Positions 63,294 to 64,000 of a DNA stretch of 64,000 nt are shown here, piece by piece; position 1 is the stretch's first letter, and each line of letters opens with the position of its first letter. The translations under genes were made by a program, and so were the position numbers. The notes below the pieces were generated by a model that did no database searches, was not told the origin of the DNA, and saw only the letters and a list, made by a program, of their open reading frames with translations. Source of the DNA: Alistipes sp. (GTDB lineage Bacteria > Bacteroidota > Bacteroidia > Bacteroidales > Rikenellaceae); the NCBI GenBank assembly GCA_017474235.1, contig JAFVIB010000002.1, forward strand, positions 194,639 through 258,638, given 5' to 3'.

Positions 63294-64000
63294 CTAAAGA
63301 CCATTTGCGTATGAATAACCTTCATCACTTTTTACCATGATGTATTTATGCCCTTCCTCATCTTTGTGTGGCTTAATGACATTTTTTAGACTTGGGTTGC
63401 CATTATCTGTCACAGATAAAGATATATCTTCTGTCAAAGGGATAATAGCCTTAATTTTTTTCTTTATGGCTTTAGGTACTTTTGTAAACTTTTTATCAAA
63501 GTTTCTCTTCCCAGGAAGTTCAAGAGCCTTTTTAGAAAGGTCTTTGATTTTAACATTAGTATTTGTTGGTGTATATTTGCCCAATATTTCATTGGCGTAA
63601 TATTCTATATCAAACTCTCCTTCACTACGCATGTAGCGCAAGGTTGCATTATATAAGCACCAATAATCATCCTTTGATTCCTTTTTTATTGGAGTTAATA
63701 CTCTCACATTTATTTCATCAAAAGCCTTCTTTGTATTGGCTTCATCATCAAGTTTTGCCTCCAAATCTAAAAAGTCATTATACCAATATTTTGCTTGAGA
63801 TGAGTTTACATCAAATGTAACCATCTTTGAAATAGAATATGCTCCATCAACAATCGTTGCATTTGCAATAAACGATTTAAAAATTTTCTTTTTTGTAGGA
63901 AGACCATTCCTTTTTTCACCAGATGCTTCCTCCAAAAATTCCGAATAATCGGCCTTTGCAATAATGACCTTATAATCTCTGTCGGTCATTTTACATAATG
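63294..64000 (-). CDS. NA37/NdpA-like protein, 5' part beyond the window
   Basis: The frame is open from the stop at 63294 to the window edge; an ATG at 63989 would give 231 aa. The visible part aligns with residues ~125-343 of the downstream NA37 protein: SSQAKYWYNDFLDL matches GSEAKYWTDDFLHV, and KPHKDEEGHKYIMVKSDEGYSY matches the C-terminal DEERGMYYYQ stretch. About 120 N-terminal residues would be missing if 63989 were the start, so the gene most likely begins outside the window. It is strongly diverged from its neighbour and Lys-rich in the C-terminal half. Confidence 0.7.
   Translation of the reverse strand, partial: LCKMTDRDYKVIIAKADYSEFLEEASGEKRNGLPTKKKIFKSFIANATIVDGAYSISKMVTFDVNSSQAKYWYNDFLDLEAKLDDEANTKKAFDEINVRVLTPIKKESKDDYWCLYNATLRYMRSEGEFDIEYYANEILGKYTPTNTNVKIKDLSKKALELPGKRNFDKKFTKVPKAIKKKIKAIIPLTEDISLSVTDNGNPSLKNVIKPHKDEEGHKYIMVKSDEGYSYANGL

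Overview
The window looks like a chromosomal segment of a Bacteroidota bacterium, most likely an anaerobic gut member of the order Bacteroidales. The grounds are recurrent TTTG-N19/20-TAnnTTTG promoters (the Bacteroidota -33/-7 type), few Shine-Dalgarno sequences, GldH- and PSP1-type proteins, DUF1573, a BspA-like leucine-rich-repeat protein, many lipoproteins, a cytochrome-b-containing succinate dehydrogenase/fumarate reductase and the NfnAB transhydrogenase. The genus cannot be fixed from the sequence alone.

Layout. 0-5.5 kb (+): end of the RseP site-2 protease, radA, a MATE exporter, a PSP1 protein, gldH and trmB. 5.6-13.6 kb: sugar metabolism. araD-araM run on the + strand, a TspO-Fe superoxide dismutase fusion on the - strand, then rhaB-rhaA (-) divergent from an AraC regulator coupled to a patatin lipase (+). 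13.7-15.8 kb: POT peptide transporter and a hairpin-rich non-coding stretch. 15.8-27.7 kb: methyltransferase/CvfB, a TSUP permease, uvrA, glycogen branching enzyme, diadenylate cyclase with an OmpH-like protein, ispE, a secreted endonuclease/phosphatase-fold protein and a BspA-like protein. 27.7-31.1 kb: nfnA-nfnB and a DUF1573 protein. 31.2-37.1 kb: tRNA-Asn and tRNA-Val, a 3' remnant of tRNA-Val, a fold-back and twin hairpins, a lipocalin-like lipoprotein, a secreted protein with a Cys-rich membrane partner, trkA, and five tandem copies of a ~122-bp hairpin repeat. 37.1-58.2 kb: mainly housekeeping genes (deoxynucleoside kinase, rsmF-like, MerR, Nif3, Zn-ribbon coiled coil, rmuC, 5-FCL, sdhCAB, AraC, serS, U32, methyltransferase, split chromate transporter, rsmE, two M3 peptidase lipoproteins).

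58.5-64 kb is different: strongly AT-rich, all minus strand, with tightly overlapping genes of unfamiliar type. One operon encodes two paralogous NA37/NdpA-like nucleoid-associated proteins (one cut by the window edge) on either side of a multi-pass membrane protein. A second encodes a 245-aa unknown, a 63-aa basic protein and a ComEC-type metallo-beta-lactamase-fold hydrolase. This is the best candidate in the window for an undescribed, possibly defence-related system.

Other points of interest are the TspO-SOD fusion, the dispersed hairpin repeat family with compensatory base changes, a tRNA-Val 3' duplication resembling an attachment-site scar, and several genes whose -7 box lies exactly 4 nt before the start codon, which suggests leaderless mRNAs.
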